64,000 nucleotides of DNA from Hevea brasiliensis (lineage: Eukaryota; Streptophyta; Magnoliopsida; Malpighiales; Euphorbiaceae): positions 77,176,992 to 77,240,991 of the forward strand of contig NC_079498.1 of the NCBI RefSeq assembly GCF_030052815.1, given 5' to 3'. The notes below the pieces were generated by a model, which was not told where the DNA came from, searched no databases, and was given only the letters and a program-made list of their open reading frames with translations. Shown here piece by piece: positions 45,150 through 55,462 of this stretch. The position numbers and the translations under genes were made by a program. Positions within the stretch are counted from its first letter, which is position 1; each line of letters starts with the position of its first letter.

Positions 45150-47252
45150 TGTTAGTAGTATGCCCTAGAGCATATCATTTAGTATGTATCTTGTATATAT
45201 TTTTATTAATAAAAGGCATTTCCACTTTTCCGTTTATATAATATATTTATGTGTAATAGAAAAGGTCCATTGATATTTTGTTAGAAATATTATTCTTAAG
45301 TTGTTAAGGATATGAGTGACAATATTTCTAGCACAAAGTATCATAAATAGGTTCACAATCGAGGATACTTCATAATAAGGACATGACTTATCCAGAAAGA
45401 TTGTATTCATGTTTGTTCCCAAGTTATTTATATGAGATATAAATAAGATGGAATGGTGAGTCTCATGCCATATGACAAACATGATAGGCACTTATAAATG
45501 ATAAGTAGGCCGAACCAGTGACACTTATGACAAGCACATGTAGTTTACTCTTGTCAATGTTTTGTCATAAATCATATCAGTGCATATAATCTTTAGACCT
45601 GAGATAGCACAGTTATCTTGTATATAGGTAGTTTGAGTTTGATCTCGCTTTCATACTTGTATGTGTATGGTTATATGGTCATGTGTTGTCTCATACTTTT
45701 TATATATGTAGGTATGTGTTGATCAAGATGGAATCTGTTCCTCTAAGTAAATAGAGATAAAATCCTATGTTCATTTAATTGTTCTTGATATTTCAAGTTC
45801 TGGCAGACAGATAGATTTATTCAGAAAAGAGTTTCTGATGAGAAAATCTTTTTAATGAAGAACTAGAATTAAAAGAGAATATAATATTCATAGCAAATGG
45901 AGTTTGACATAAACCATGACTCCAGCTTGAGTTGGGATTTTGTAACAGAGAGATTCTAGTGCATGGTAACATATGATTATAGGTTCATTTAAGGTAAACC
46001 TTATTACTAATTGGGTGGCCATGGCATGCTATGCTAGGTGTTAACCATGGTCTATGAGGTTCATAAAATGATTTAGAGAAATCATTTATGGTAAGAAAGA
46101 GTTCTGATGATATTAAGAGTTGATATCATGTCTCATTGCCAATTAGTAATGAGCCTAGTAAGTCACACACATACACAAGTTATCACCTATTTAAATATGA
46201 TTTAATTAATTAATTAAAGAGTTTAATTGATTAATTAAATAGGTTTGGTTTGCAATTAAATTGCAAAGTCCCTAGCATGACTTGAAACCAAATCTAGATT
46301 ATTGGATGTGTAGTATAAATTAAATTTATATTTAAAGTGTTTAAATATGAATTTAATTAATGAGAAATTAATTAATAGAGATTAATTAATTAATTTATAT
46401 TTGATATAGATTAATTAAAAGAAGAAAAATAATTATTTTGGATTGAGAACTCAAAATTAAGACACAGGGGCATTTTGGTCATTTTGCAGTGTGACACGTG
46501 GCACCATGAGATGGTGACACATGGCATAACACATAAGCTTGCCAAATGTTTTTTAATCATGTAAGATGATTAAAATCAAGATTAAATATAGGTTTGACAC
46601 TTGGCACAATGTGATTGGGTCACTTAAACCTAGAGCTAATCAAAGGGTGACATGTGGCAAGGGTTTAATGTGGTAACCTAGCTATTTAAGTGTTGTTATG
46701 AGAAAATAAAACACAACCAGCAGCCACACTCCTTTGTCACACCACTTTGAGGGTTTTTATCTCTTCTTCTTCATCTCTTATCAATTCAAAGAGATTAGCC
46801 ATCAATCTCTTGAATTAAGAACACTAGGAATTGTTTCTAGTGTCTTGTTTATATCTTTAATCTCTTAAAAGGCAGAACTTGATTTTCTAATTAATAGAAA
46901 AAGCTTTAGAAGCTATTCAAGGGCTGCCATAGGTGTTCTTGGTGTGGACAAGCTAGAGGGACAACATCTGGTGTCCTGAAGACGAATCTCAAAGGCGCAG
47001 ACACGTTGCAGTGCATCAAGAGGTTAGTGTAATCGTTCTTGATTTAATCTAGGGTTCTAAAATTAATCTGATTAATTTTAAAATCTTAAATGGCAAATAC
47101 AAATCCAAAAACATATTAAAAGAGTTTTAATATATTGTTTATCATTGAAATCAAATAGATAAAAATAAATCTTGCATGATGCATGTGACCCTAGGTGAAA
47201 ATTTTTGAATTCAATGGTATAAACTTGTGTTTTTCACGCTTCCGTTCCTTCA
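45150..47252 (+). repeat. 5' LTR of copia F, 2103 bp
   Basis: TGTTAGTAG to CCTTCA. It differs from the 3' LTR mostly in scattered single bases, with a local cluster near 45640-45710. It holds TATTTAAG at 46683-46690 and TTAATTAATTAATTAA stretches near 46200-46390. Confidence 0.95.
46683..46690 (+). promoter_or_regulatory. TATA-like box of copia F 5' LTR
   Basis: TATTTAAG stands where D and S5 have TATATAAG. It is followed by TGTTGTTATGAG. A weaker or altered promoter is possible. Confidence 0.4.
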
Positions 47253-47254
47253 AT

Positions 47255-47267
47255 TGGTATCAGAGCC
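47255..47267 (+). other. Primer-binding site of copia F (tRNA-iMet)
   Basis: TGGTATCAGAGCC, two bases after the 5' LTR. Confidence 0.92.
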
Positions 47268-47518
47268 TATGTTATTTGCCATTTAGATTGATGTTTATAT
47301 GATTTAATTGTGTGTTTGATCATGAGATCAAGAGTTTATTGCTGGTTGCAAAGTCAAAGTGGCAGCACAAATGATGAACACCATGGTGCGCATGGTTGAT
47401 GCATCACAATGGTGTGCAAAGGTAAATGGATGGTGAATGTGCAATTGTTGTATGATTTAAGATCCATTTTATGTCTAATTAAATTGTTTAATTAGAATTT
47501 TTATCACACAATTAAATT

Positions 47519-47856
47519 ATGATTCAAATCAGAATTTTAAAAATTGTTTGAATGTGATTCAAATCTGAATTTTAAAAGTTGTTTGAATGCGATTCAAATC
47601 TGAATTTTTAAAGTTATTTGAATCATATTTAAATCTGATTTTTTAAAATTGATTGAATAAAATTCAGATCTGATTTTTTAAAAAATATTTGAATGTGATT
47701 CAAATCTGATTTTTTAAAAAATGTTTGAATGTGATTCAAATCTGAATTTTTAAAGTTGTTTGAATGTGATTCAAATATGAATTTTTAAATTTGTTTGAAT
47801 GAGATTCAAATCTGAATTTTTAAATTTATTTGAATCATATTCAAATCTGGATTTTT
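47519..47856 (+). repeat. Hairpin minisatellite in the leader of copia F, about 10 units
   Basis: Units of about 35-37 bp have the core TTTGAATGTGATTCAAATC followed by TGAATTTTTAAA and a variable joint. The core is a 7-bp inverted repeat around GTG. Units vary at a few bases but mostly keep the inverted symmetry. It lies 250-600 nt after the PBS in the untranslated leader. Confidence 0.85.
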
Positions 47857-49038
47857 AAGTTGAATATGAGATATTCAATTTAATTTAAGTATGTATGTTT
47901 TATTTAATTGTTAAATAGTGATATGCATGATGGATGATCATGGACTATAAAAGACCAATGTGATTGGATTTATTTCTTTTATGTTTCTTTGGGATTGTAA
48001 ATTAATTAATTTATTTTAATTTATTTTGGGCATGTATTATTAAGTTTGTAATAATTTTTGGGTTGTAATTTCATTTATTTAAGTTCTTGTAAATTCGCCT
48101 TGGTATGCCATGGATTACCATGTAATATTGGATTGCAAGAAGTTCAAGGAGGTCAAGAGCATTGGTGGGACCAGTGGGAGGAATTCAAGATCAAGTGTTG
48201 ATTATGTACTCCTTCAGCAACTCTTGTAAAATGAATGAATGAAATGCACCTAGGAATGCCCTGATTCAATTCTTGGTGGCTCAGAATTGAATCCCTTAGA
48301 AAGTCCATGATCATACCATATTTACTGCTTATCCATGAATGCATGAGATGTATGGGAATGTATGCAATTATATGATATATGCATGCTAAATGGATAATGT
48401 GCAAAGTGAGACCTTAATAGTAAATAGAATGACTATAAAATCTTCCAAACAAATGATTAAGTTGGAAATGCTATAATTAAAGTAATTATAACATAGGCCC
48501 TCCATTAGGGCAATTATTTTAAGAAATTTTAAATAGTTGCATAAGATGCAATTTATTTAAGAGATTTTCTTAAGAATAATTGTTAAGCATGAGATGTTGT
48601 AAATATGTAAATGGTTTAGTGGCCAATATTGGATGTACCTGAGGACATTAAAATTATTTGCATAATTACTGGCTCAATGGGATCAGCTTAACTAATGCAA
48701 GATAAGTCAATAATGGATGTACCTGAGATTTTGAGCATTAGGGGCTAGGTAAAGGATTGAACCTCACATGAGATGTGATGGGCAAAGAGTTGCTCACTTA
48801 TAGTTTATTGTAATTCCAATAATGGATGTACCTCAGGATGATCAATAGAATTATAAGAATTCAATCACCCACTAGAAATCCATCCAACTAGGATTTCCGT
48901 TTTCTACTTTGGAAGTGTAGGATTCGCTAAGTTAGTGGAAGGACCAATTTGATTAAAAGACCATAATCATTTTGCTTAATTACATGATACATTTACTAAT
49001 TAATCTGGTTATTTTATGCAATTAATTTTCTGATAAAA
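47857..49038 (+). other. Rest of the 5' leader of copia F
   Basis: No supported gene. Three copies of a word close to AATAATGGATGTACCTGAGG lie at about 48624, 48709 and 48818, also in copies C and D. Open frames (for example 48153-48404, minus) are not conserved as protein. Confidence 0.7.
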
Positions 49039-49827
49039 ATGATCACAAAACAACCACCACCATCCAATATCCTTGCAAGCATACTTGATCACAATAGGTT
49101 GACAGGACCTAATCTGTCTGATTGGCTAAGAAATTTGAAACTTGTCCTGAACCTTGAACATATGGGATATGTTCTAGATTCAAATGTTTCTGGTCCCTTA
49201 CCTCCAGAGGCCACACAAGAGGAACATGATACTTTGGACAAGTGGAAGGAGCATGATATGAGAGCTAAGTGTTACATGCTTGCTTCCATGAGTAATGAGT
49301 TACACAAGCAACATGAGAACATGCAGAGTGCGAGTGAGATCCTCCTTCACCTACAAGAGTTGTATGGTGAGTACAGCAGGAATGCTAGGTATGAGATATC
49401 TAGACAGTTATTCCGTATGAGGATGTCTGAGGGACAGAATGTTTGGGATCATGTCCACAAGATGATTCGGCTGATTGAGCAGTTGGAACATCTTGACTAC
49501 AACATGGATTTCCAACTACAGACGGATTTGATCCTTCAGTCCCTTCCTGAGTCTTTTGGAAATTTTGTGACAAATTTCCATATGACTAAACAGGAATGCA
49601 CCTTAGCTGGTTTACTCAACATGCTGGTCATTGCCCAAAAGAATATGCCAGGCAATAAAGGAAAAGAGGTAGCTTTGGTTGCATCTTCTTCTGCTGGAAA
49701 GTCCAACAAGAAGAAGGGCAATAAGAAAAAGAAACTTCAGATTCCTGGTCCTTCCAAGAAAATAGCTAAACAGAAAGGGAAGACCAAAGCTGACAAAGGC
49801 AAAGGAAAGTGTTTCCACTGCCAATAG
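49039..49827 (+). CDS. gag: Gag of copia F, truncated inside the zinc knuckle
   Basis: 262 aa. The start MITKQPPPSNILASILDHNR is the natural one for the family and sits 1.79 kb after the LTR. NRLTGPNLSDWLRNLKLVL begins the DUF4219/UBN2-type Gag fold; then LDKWKEHDMRAKCYMLASMS, QLFRMRMSEGQNVWDHVHKMIRLIEQLEHLDYNMDF and LQSLPESFGNFVTNF. A basic linker (KSNKKKGNKKKKLQIPGPSKK) follows. The knuckle starts CFHCQ and then hits TAG 49825-49827, at the edge of a deletion of about 0.5 kb relative to copia D. The capsid part is intact, but nucleic-acid binding is lost. Confidence 0.92.
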   Translation: MITKQPPPSNILASILDHNRLTGPNLSDWLRNLKLVLNLEHMGYVLDSNVSGPLPPEATQEEHDTLDKWKEHDMRAKCYMLASMSNELHKQHENMQSASEILLHLQELYGEYSRNARYEISRQLFRMRMSEGQNVWDHVHKMIRLIEQLEHLDYNMDFQLQTDLILQSLPESFGNFVTNFHMTKQECTLAGLLNMLVIAQKNMPGNKGKEVALVASSSAGKSNKKKGNKKKKLQIPGPSKKIAKQKGKTKADKGKGKCFHCQ

Positions 49828-49871
49828 GAAAGTGTTTCCATTGCCAGTAAGAAAGTGTTTCCACTGGCTAG
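49804..49871 (+). repeat. Three 24-bp repeats at the gag/protease deletion point
   Basis: GGAAAGTGTTTCCACTGCCA and near copies occur three times in a row. In copia D this point is a single copy followed by the rest of the knuckle and the protease. Each unit contains GGAAA/TTTCC as an inverted repeat. Confidence 0.85.
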
Positions 49872-50995
49872 AGTATAGCAATCTAAATGAATGCAATGCC
49901 ATGGTGAAAACCAACTCAAGTTCAAAATATATTTAGCACTTAAGGTTATGTCATGTTGCAGAAGATAGGATTGCAAAACTGGAGAAAATGGGGATTCTAT
50001 CCTCATTGGGCTCTGAGCCTACTCTAACTTGTGAATCTTGCCTTCAGGGCAAAATGACTAGATCACCCTTTGTTGGACAAGGGCTCAGAGCTTAAAATAT
50101 TTTAGAGCTAATACATAGTGATGTATGTGGTCCATTTAAAGAAATGGCTAGAGGGGGTTTTCATTATTTTATTACCTTTACTGATGATAAATCAAGGTTT
50201 GGGTATTTGTATTTGATGAAATACAAACATGAATCTTTTGAAAAGTTCAAAGAATTTAAATCTGAAGTAGAAAATCAAACATGAAAGAATATTAAAGCTC
50301 TTCGATCAGATTGTGGAGGTGAATATTTGAGTACTGAATTTGATGAATACTTGAGAGAGCATGGCATTGTTTCTCAGCTGACTCCTCCAGGAACGCCACA
50401 ACTGAATGGTGTATCTGAAAGGAGAAATCGTACTCTATTGGATAAGGTACGTAGTATGATGAGCTATACTGATATGCCAATCTTCTTTTGGGGATTTGCA
50501 TTAGAATCAACTTTGTATATTCTGAATAGGATTCCATCAAAATCAGTTTCTTCCACACCTTATGAGATATGGCATGGAAGAAAACCAAGTCTTAAGCATG
50601 TTAAGATTTGCGGTTGTCCAGCTTATATCAAAAAGCTGAACACTGATAAATTGGAGACCAGATCAGAAAAAGGTCGATTTGTTGGATATCCAAAAGATAG
50701 TTTTGGATATTATTTTTATTTGCCTACTTCACAAAAGGTTGTGATAAGTAGAGATGCCACATTTCTTGAACAACAGTTTGTTCAAGAAGGAGGCAAAGGA
50801 AGGCAAATAGAGTTAGAATTGGAGAATTCTGACCAACCAACATTTCAGATGGATATAGATCCATCTAGTCAACCTATACCCGTTGATGAAACATCTACAG
50901 CTGTTCCTCGTAGAATAACCAGGGTATCTCACCCACCAGTGAGATTGGTTTTCTTCATGAAGAAGAACAAGAGTTGTCTACTCATGAAGAAGTAG
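49872..50995 (+). pseudogene. int: Integrase of copia F (D,D,E present, nonsense mutations)
   Basis: After the deletion the sequence resumes within the GAG-pre-integrase region: NECNAMVKTNSSSKYI, stop (TGG to TAG), HLRLCHVAEDRI, CESCLQGKMTRSPFVGQGLRA, stop, NILELIHSDVCGPF, YFITFTDDKSRF, KSEVENQT, stop, KNIKALRSDCGGEYLS. From 50327 a 222-aa frame is open: HGIVSQLTPPGTPQLNGVSERRNRT, FWGFALESTLYILNRIPSKS, GRFVGYPKDSFGYYFYLP, PRRITRVSHPPVR. All three catalytic acidic residues remain in the wording, in contrast to copia D, but three stops and a 1-bp loss near 50945 break it. Confidence 0.87.
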
Positions 50996-52017
50996 ATCAT
51001 GGAGATGATCCACTTACCTATGAAGAAGCTATATCAGATATAGACTCTTCAAAATGGATTGATGCTATGAAATCCGAGATTGATTCCATGTATAAGAATC
51101 AAGTTTGGCATCTTGTTGACCCACCTGAAGGTATTATACCTATAGGGAACAAATGGGTTTTCAAGAAGAAAATTGGTTCTGATGGAAATGTAGAGACCTA
51201 TAAGGCAAGGCTAGTAGCGAAAGGGTTTCGCCAAAGGCAAGGAATCAACTATGAGGAGACTTTCTCGCCTGTTGCCATGCTTAAATTAATTAGGATTTTA
51301 TTAGCAATAGCTGCATACTATGATTATGAGATTTGGCAGATGGATGTTAAAACAGCTTTTCTCAATGGATACATTGAAGAAAACATTTTCATGGAACAAC
51401 CTAAGGGATTTGAATCCCAAGATGGTTCCAAGGTATGCAAGCTAAAGCGATCTATTTATGGGTTGAAACAAGCTTCGAGGAGTTGGAACATTCGTTTTGA
51501 TGAAGCCATTAAATCCTTTGGTTTTATCAAAAATGAGGATGAGCCATGTGTATATAAGAAGGTTAGTGACAGTGCTATCACTTTCCTTGTCTTATATGTG
51601 AATGACATACTATTGATGGGTAATGACACAGGTATGTTGACAACTATAAAGGTATGGTTGTCAAATACATTCTCCATGAAAGACTTAGGGGAGGCAACCT
51701 ATATTCTTGGGATTTGCATCTATAGAGATAGAGCGAAACGAATAATTGGTTTATCCCAAAGTCTATACTTGGAAAAGGTGTTAAAGAGGTTTAACATGCT
51801 TGATTCCAAGAGAGGATTGTTACCAGTGAGACATGGTATCCATCTTTCTAAAGAGATGTCTCCAGAGACACCTGAAGAAAGAGATAAGATGGCCAGGATT
51901 CCATATGCTTCGGCTATTGGAAGTATAATGTATGCAATGTTGTGTACTAGGCCGGATATCGCATATCTCGTTAGTTTGACTAGCGTATCAATCCAATCCA
52001 GTTTGGAACATCGATAG
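50974..52017 (+). CDS. pol: Reverse transcriptase of copia F, active site YVND
   Basis: A 347-aa frame covering the RVT_2 domain: YEEAISDIDSSKWIDAMKSE, IPIGNKWVFKKK, KARLVAKGFRQRQGINYEETFSPVAML, YEIWQMDVKTAFLNGYIEENIFMEQP, SIYGLKQASRSWNIRFDE, then LVLYVNDILLMGND. Codon 51601-51603 is AAT, giving Asn for the first Asp of the YVDD motif; copia D has YVDD. Loss of a metal-binding Asp should abolish polymerisation. It continues through YILGICIYRDR, HLSKEMSPETPEERDK and PYASAIGSIMYAMLCTRPDIAY and ends in a shifted stretch. The Met start is internal to Pol. Confidence 0.92.
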   Translation: MSTHEEVDHGDDPLTYEEAISDIDSSKWIDAMKSEIDSMYKNQVWHLVDPPEGIIPIGNKWVFKKKIGSDGNVETYKARLVAKGFRQRQGINYEETFSPVAMLKLIRILLAIAAYYDYEIWQMDVKTAFLNGYIEENIFMEQPKGFESQDGSKVCKLKRSIYGLKQASRSWNIRFDEAIKSFGFIKNEDEPCVYKKVSDSAITFLVLYVNDILLMGNDTGMLTTIKVWLSNTFSMKDLGEATYILGICIYRDRAKRIIGLSQSLYLEKVLKRFNMLDSKRGLLPVRHGIHLSKEMSPETPEERDKMARIPYASAIGSIMYAMLCTRPDIAYLVSLTSVSIQSSLEHR

Positions 52018-52019
52018 TC

Positions 52020-52440
52020 ACAAGAATATCCTTAAGTACTTGAGAAGAACTAAGGATTTATTCTTGATTTATGGAGGTGGAGACTTGCAATTGGATGGTT
52101 ATACTGATTCTGATTTCCAATCAGATATCGATGATAGAAAGTCTACCTCTGGATATGTGTTCATTTGTAATGGAGGTGCAGTCAGTTGGAAGAGTTCCAA
52201 ACAGAGCACGACTGCAGATTCCACTACGATGGTCGAGTATATTCTCGCATCGATGTCGCAAAGGAAGTCGTTTGGATAAAGAAGTTCGTGACAGAACTTA
52301 CAAGAGTTCCTTCCATTGAGTCGCAGTTCCACTACATCGTGACAACAATGGAGCAACATACAAAGCTAAGGAACTAAGGTCTCACCCAAAATCCAAACAC
52401 ATAGAAAGGCACTACCACATTATTAGACATATAGTTGGGG
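52020..52440 (+). pseudogene. pol: RNase H of copia F, frameshifted
   Basis: 52040-52279 reads RRTKDLFLIYGGGDLQLDGYTDSDFQSDIDDRKSTSGYVFICNGGAVSWKSSKQSTTADSTT, then departs from the family where copia D has EAEYIAASDAAKEAVW. The rest is found in other frames (WIKKFVTELTRVPSIE, HPKSKHIERHYHII) to about 52430. Several small indels are responsible. The first Asp survives but the domain is broken. Confidence 0.85.
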
Positions 52441-52577
52441 AAAGGCGATATAGCCATGCGAGAAATAACATCACCAAAAAATTCAAATTGATCCATGCAC
52501 TAAGCCTTTGTCACAAGCTCGCTTAGACCGACATCTTGAGAAGATGGGTCTAAGGTATTGTAATGAATGGCTCTAGT

Positions 52578-52590
52578 GCTAGTGGGAGAT
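52578..52590 (+). other. Polypurine tract of copia F
   Basis: GCTAGTGGGAGAT directly before the TGTTAG of the 3' LTR. Confidence 0.8.
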
Positions 52591-54691
52591 TGTTAGTAGT
52601 ATGCCCTAGAGCATATCATTTAGTATGTATCTTGTATATATTTTTATTAATAAAAGGCATTTTCACTTTTCCGTTTATATAATATATTTATGTGTAATAG
52701 AAAAGGTCCATTGATATTTTGTTAGAAATATTATTCTTAAGTTGTTAAGAATATGAGTGACAATATTTCTAGCACAAAGTATCATAAATAGGTTCACAAT
52801 CGAGGATACTTCATAATAAGGACATGACTTATCCAGAAAGATTGTATTCATGTTTGTTCCCAAGTTATTTATATGAGATATAAATAAGATGGAATGGTGA
52901 GTCTCATGCCATATGACAAACATGATAGGCACTTATAAATGATAAGTAGGCCGAACCAGTGACACTTATGACAAGCACATGTAGTTTACTCTTGTCAATG
53001 TTTTGTCATAAATCATATCAGTGCATATAATCTTTAGTCCTGAGATAGCACAGTTATCTTGTATATAGGTAGTTTGAGTTTGATATTGCTTTCATACTTG
53101 TACTGTGTATGGGTATATGGGCATGTGTTGGCTCCTACTAGTTATATATGGAGGTAGGTGTTGATCAAGATGGAATCTGTTCCTCTAAGTAAATAGAGAT
53201 AAAATCCTATGTTCATTTAATTGTTCTTGATGTTTCAAGTTCTGGCCAGACAGATAGATTTATTCGTAAAAGAGTTTCGATGAGAAAATCTTTTAATCAA
53301 GAACTGAATTAAAAGAGAATATAATATTCATAGCAAATGGAGTTTGACATAAACCATGACTCGACTTGAGTTGGGATTTTGTAACAGAGAGATTCTAGTG
53401 CATGGTAACATATGATTATAGGTTCATTTAAGGTAAACCTTATTACTAATTGGGTGGCCATGGCATGCTATGCTAGGTGTTAACCATGGTCTATGAGGTT
53501 CATAAAATGATTTAGAGAAATCATTTATGGTAAGAAAGAGTTCTGATGATATTAAGAGTTGATATCATGTCTCATTGCCAATTAGTGATGAGCCTAGTAA
53601 GTCACACACATACACAAGTTATCACCTATTTAAATATGATTTAATTAATTAATTAAAGAGTTTAATTGATTAATTAAATAGGTTTGGTTTGCAATTAAAT
53701 TGCAAAGTCCCTAGCATGACTTGAAACCAAATCTAGATTATTGGATGTGTAGTATAAATTAAATTTATATTTAAAGTGTTTAAATATGAATTTAATTAAT
53801 GAGAAATTAATTAATAGAGATTAATTAATTAATTTATATTTGATATAGATTAATTAAAAGAAGAAAAATAATTATTTTGGATTGAGAACTCAAAATTAAG
53901 ACACAGGGGCATTTTGGTCATTTTGCAGTGTGACACGTGGCACCATGAGATGGTGACACATGGCATAACACATAAGCTTGCCAAATGTTTTTTAATCATG
54001 TAAGATGATTAAAATCAAGATTAAATATAGGTTTGACACTTGGCACAATGTGATTGGGTCACTTAAACCTAGAGCTAATCAAAGGGTGACATGTGGCAAG
54101 GGTTTAATGTGTTAACCTAGCTATTTAAGTGTTGTTATGAGAAAATAAAACACAACCAGCAGCCACACTCCTTTGTCACGCCACTTTGAGGGTTTTTATC
54201 TCTTCTTCTTCATCTCTTATCAATTCAAAGAGATTAGCCATCAATCTCTTGAATTAAGAACACTAGGAATTGTTTCTAGTGTCCTGTTTACATCTTTAAT
54301 CTCTTAAAAGGAAGAACTTGATTTTCTAATTAATAGAAAAAGCTTTAGAAGCTATTCAAGGGCTGCCATAGGTGTTCTTGGTGTGGACAAGCTAGAGGGA
54401 CAACATCTGGTGTCCTGAAGACGAATCTCAAAGGCGCAGACACGTTGCAGTGCATCAAGAGGTTAGTGTAATCGTTCTTGATTTAATCTAGGGTTCTAAA
54501 ATTAATCTGATTAATTTTAAAATCTTAAATGGAAAATACAGATCCAAAAACATATTAAAAGAGTTTTAATATGTTGTTTATCATTGAAATCAAATAGATA
54601 AAAATAAATCTTGCATGATGCATGTGACCCTAGGTGAAAATTTTTGAATTCAATGGTATAAACTTGTGTTTTTCACGCTTCCGTTCCTTCA
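52591..54691 (+). repeat. 3' LTR of copia F, 2101 bp
   Basis: Nearly identical to 45150-47252. TATTTAAG is at 54122-54129. It is followed by the GTATA duplication and then by element B LTR sequence. Confidence 0.95.
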
Positions 54692-55462
54692 GTATATTGA
54701 AATCAAAAAGAAAAGGTTTGATGAGGTTTTGGTCAAGCTCAAAAAAGGTTCGTGCTAGTTTTTCTTCCTTTGCTTAATTAAAGTTTGTATTGAGGTTATG
54801 GTGAGTAGTTTGGTTGAAAAATTTAAGGAATTGAGTGAGTATTTGGTGTGTGTAATTCTTGGTAGCCATGAAAAGGGAAGGTAAGTGAATTATTCTTATG
54901 TGTAATTGATGGTATTTGATGGGAATTAGTGTGGATTAAAGTAATTTGTGATGCTAGTAAGTTAATCTCATGTGTAACTTGTGATTGAGCTTTTGAAATG
55001 GGGATTTGTATTGTTGCTTCATTTTGGGCAGCCATGAGAACATGAGAGATTAATTATCTTATGAATTTAATTGATGTTTTGGGATGTTGATAAGTAAACA
55101 AATGAGGGTTATACTTGGATTGATGAAAATACTTTTGCTAGAAATTGATTGAATGTGAATTGTTGAATTAGAACATTTGAATTAAGGATTTAAAAGTGGG
55201 ACTTTGATGCTTTGGTAAACTGCCATGTTGGGTAGCCTATAATATCATGAATTTGTGTGTGAGTTTATGAAATTTATTAATGAAATATGATGGTGTTGAA
55301 TGGTGGGCAGTTTGTGTAATTGCCATGGAAGTGTATGCGTGATATAAGTGTTGATGTACATTGAATTTGGGTGGATGTAAATGTTGAACTTTAATGGTGT
55401 ATTGTGTGCATTGAGCACTTGAGTGTTCTACCCAAAATATTTGCTGGAATTGTGTACAATAT

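Larger units (their letters stand above)
45150..54691 (+). mobile_element. Ty1/copia element F, 9.5 kb, TSD GTATA
   Basis: LTRs of 2103 and 2101 bp, a perfect GTATA duplication (45145-45149, 54692-54696), PBS, leader, gag, integrase, RT, RNase H and polypurine tract. The LTRs are nearly identical. It is the same family as copia D, S5 and C. It lacks protease and has the RT active site changed to YVND, so it should not be autonomous. Confidence 0.96.
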
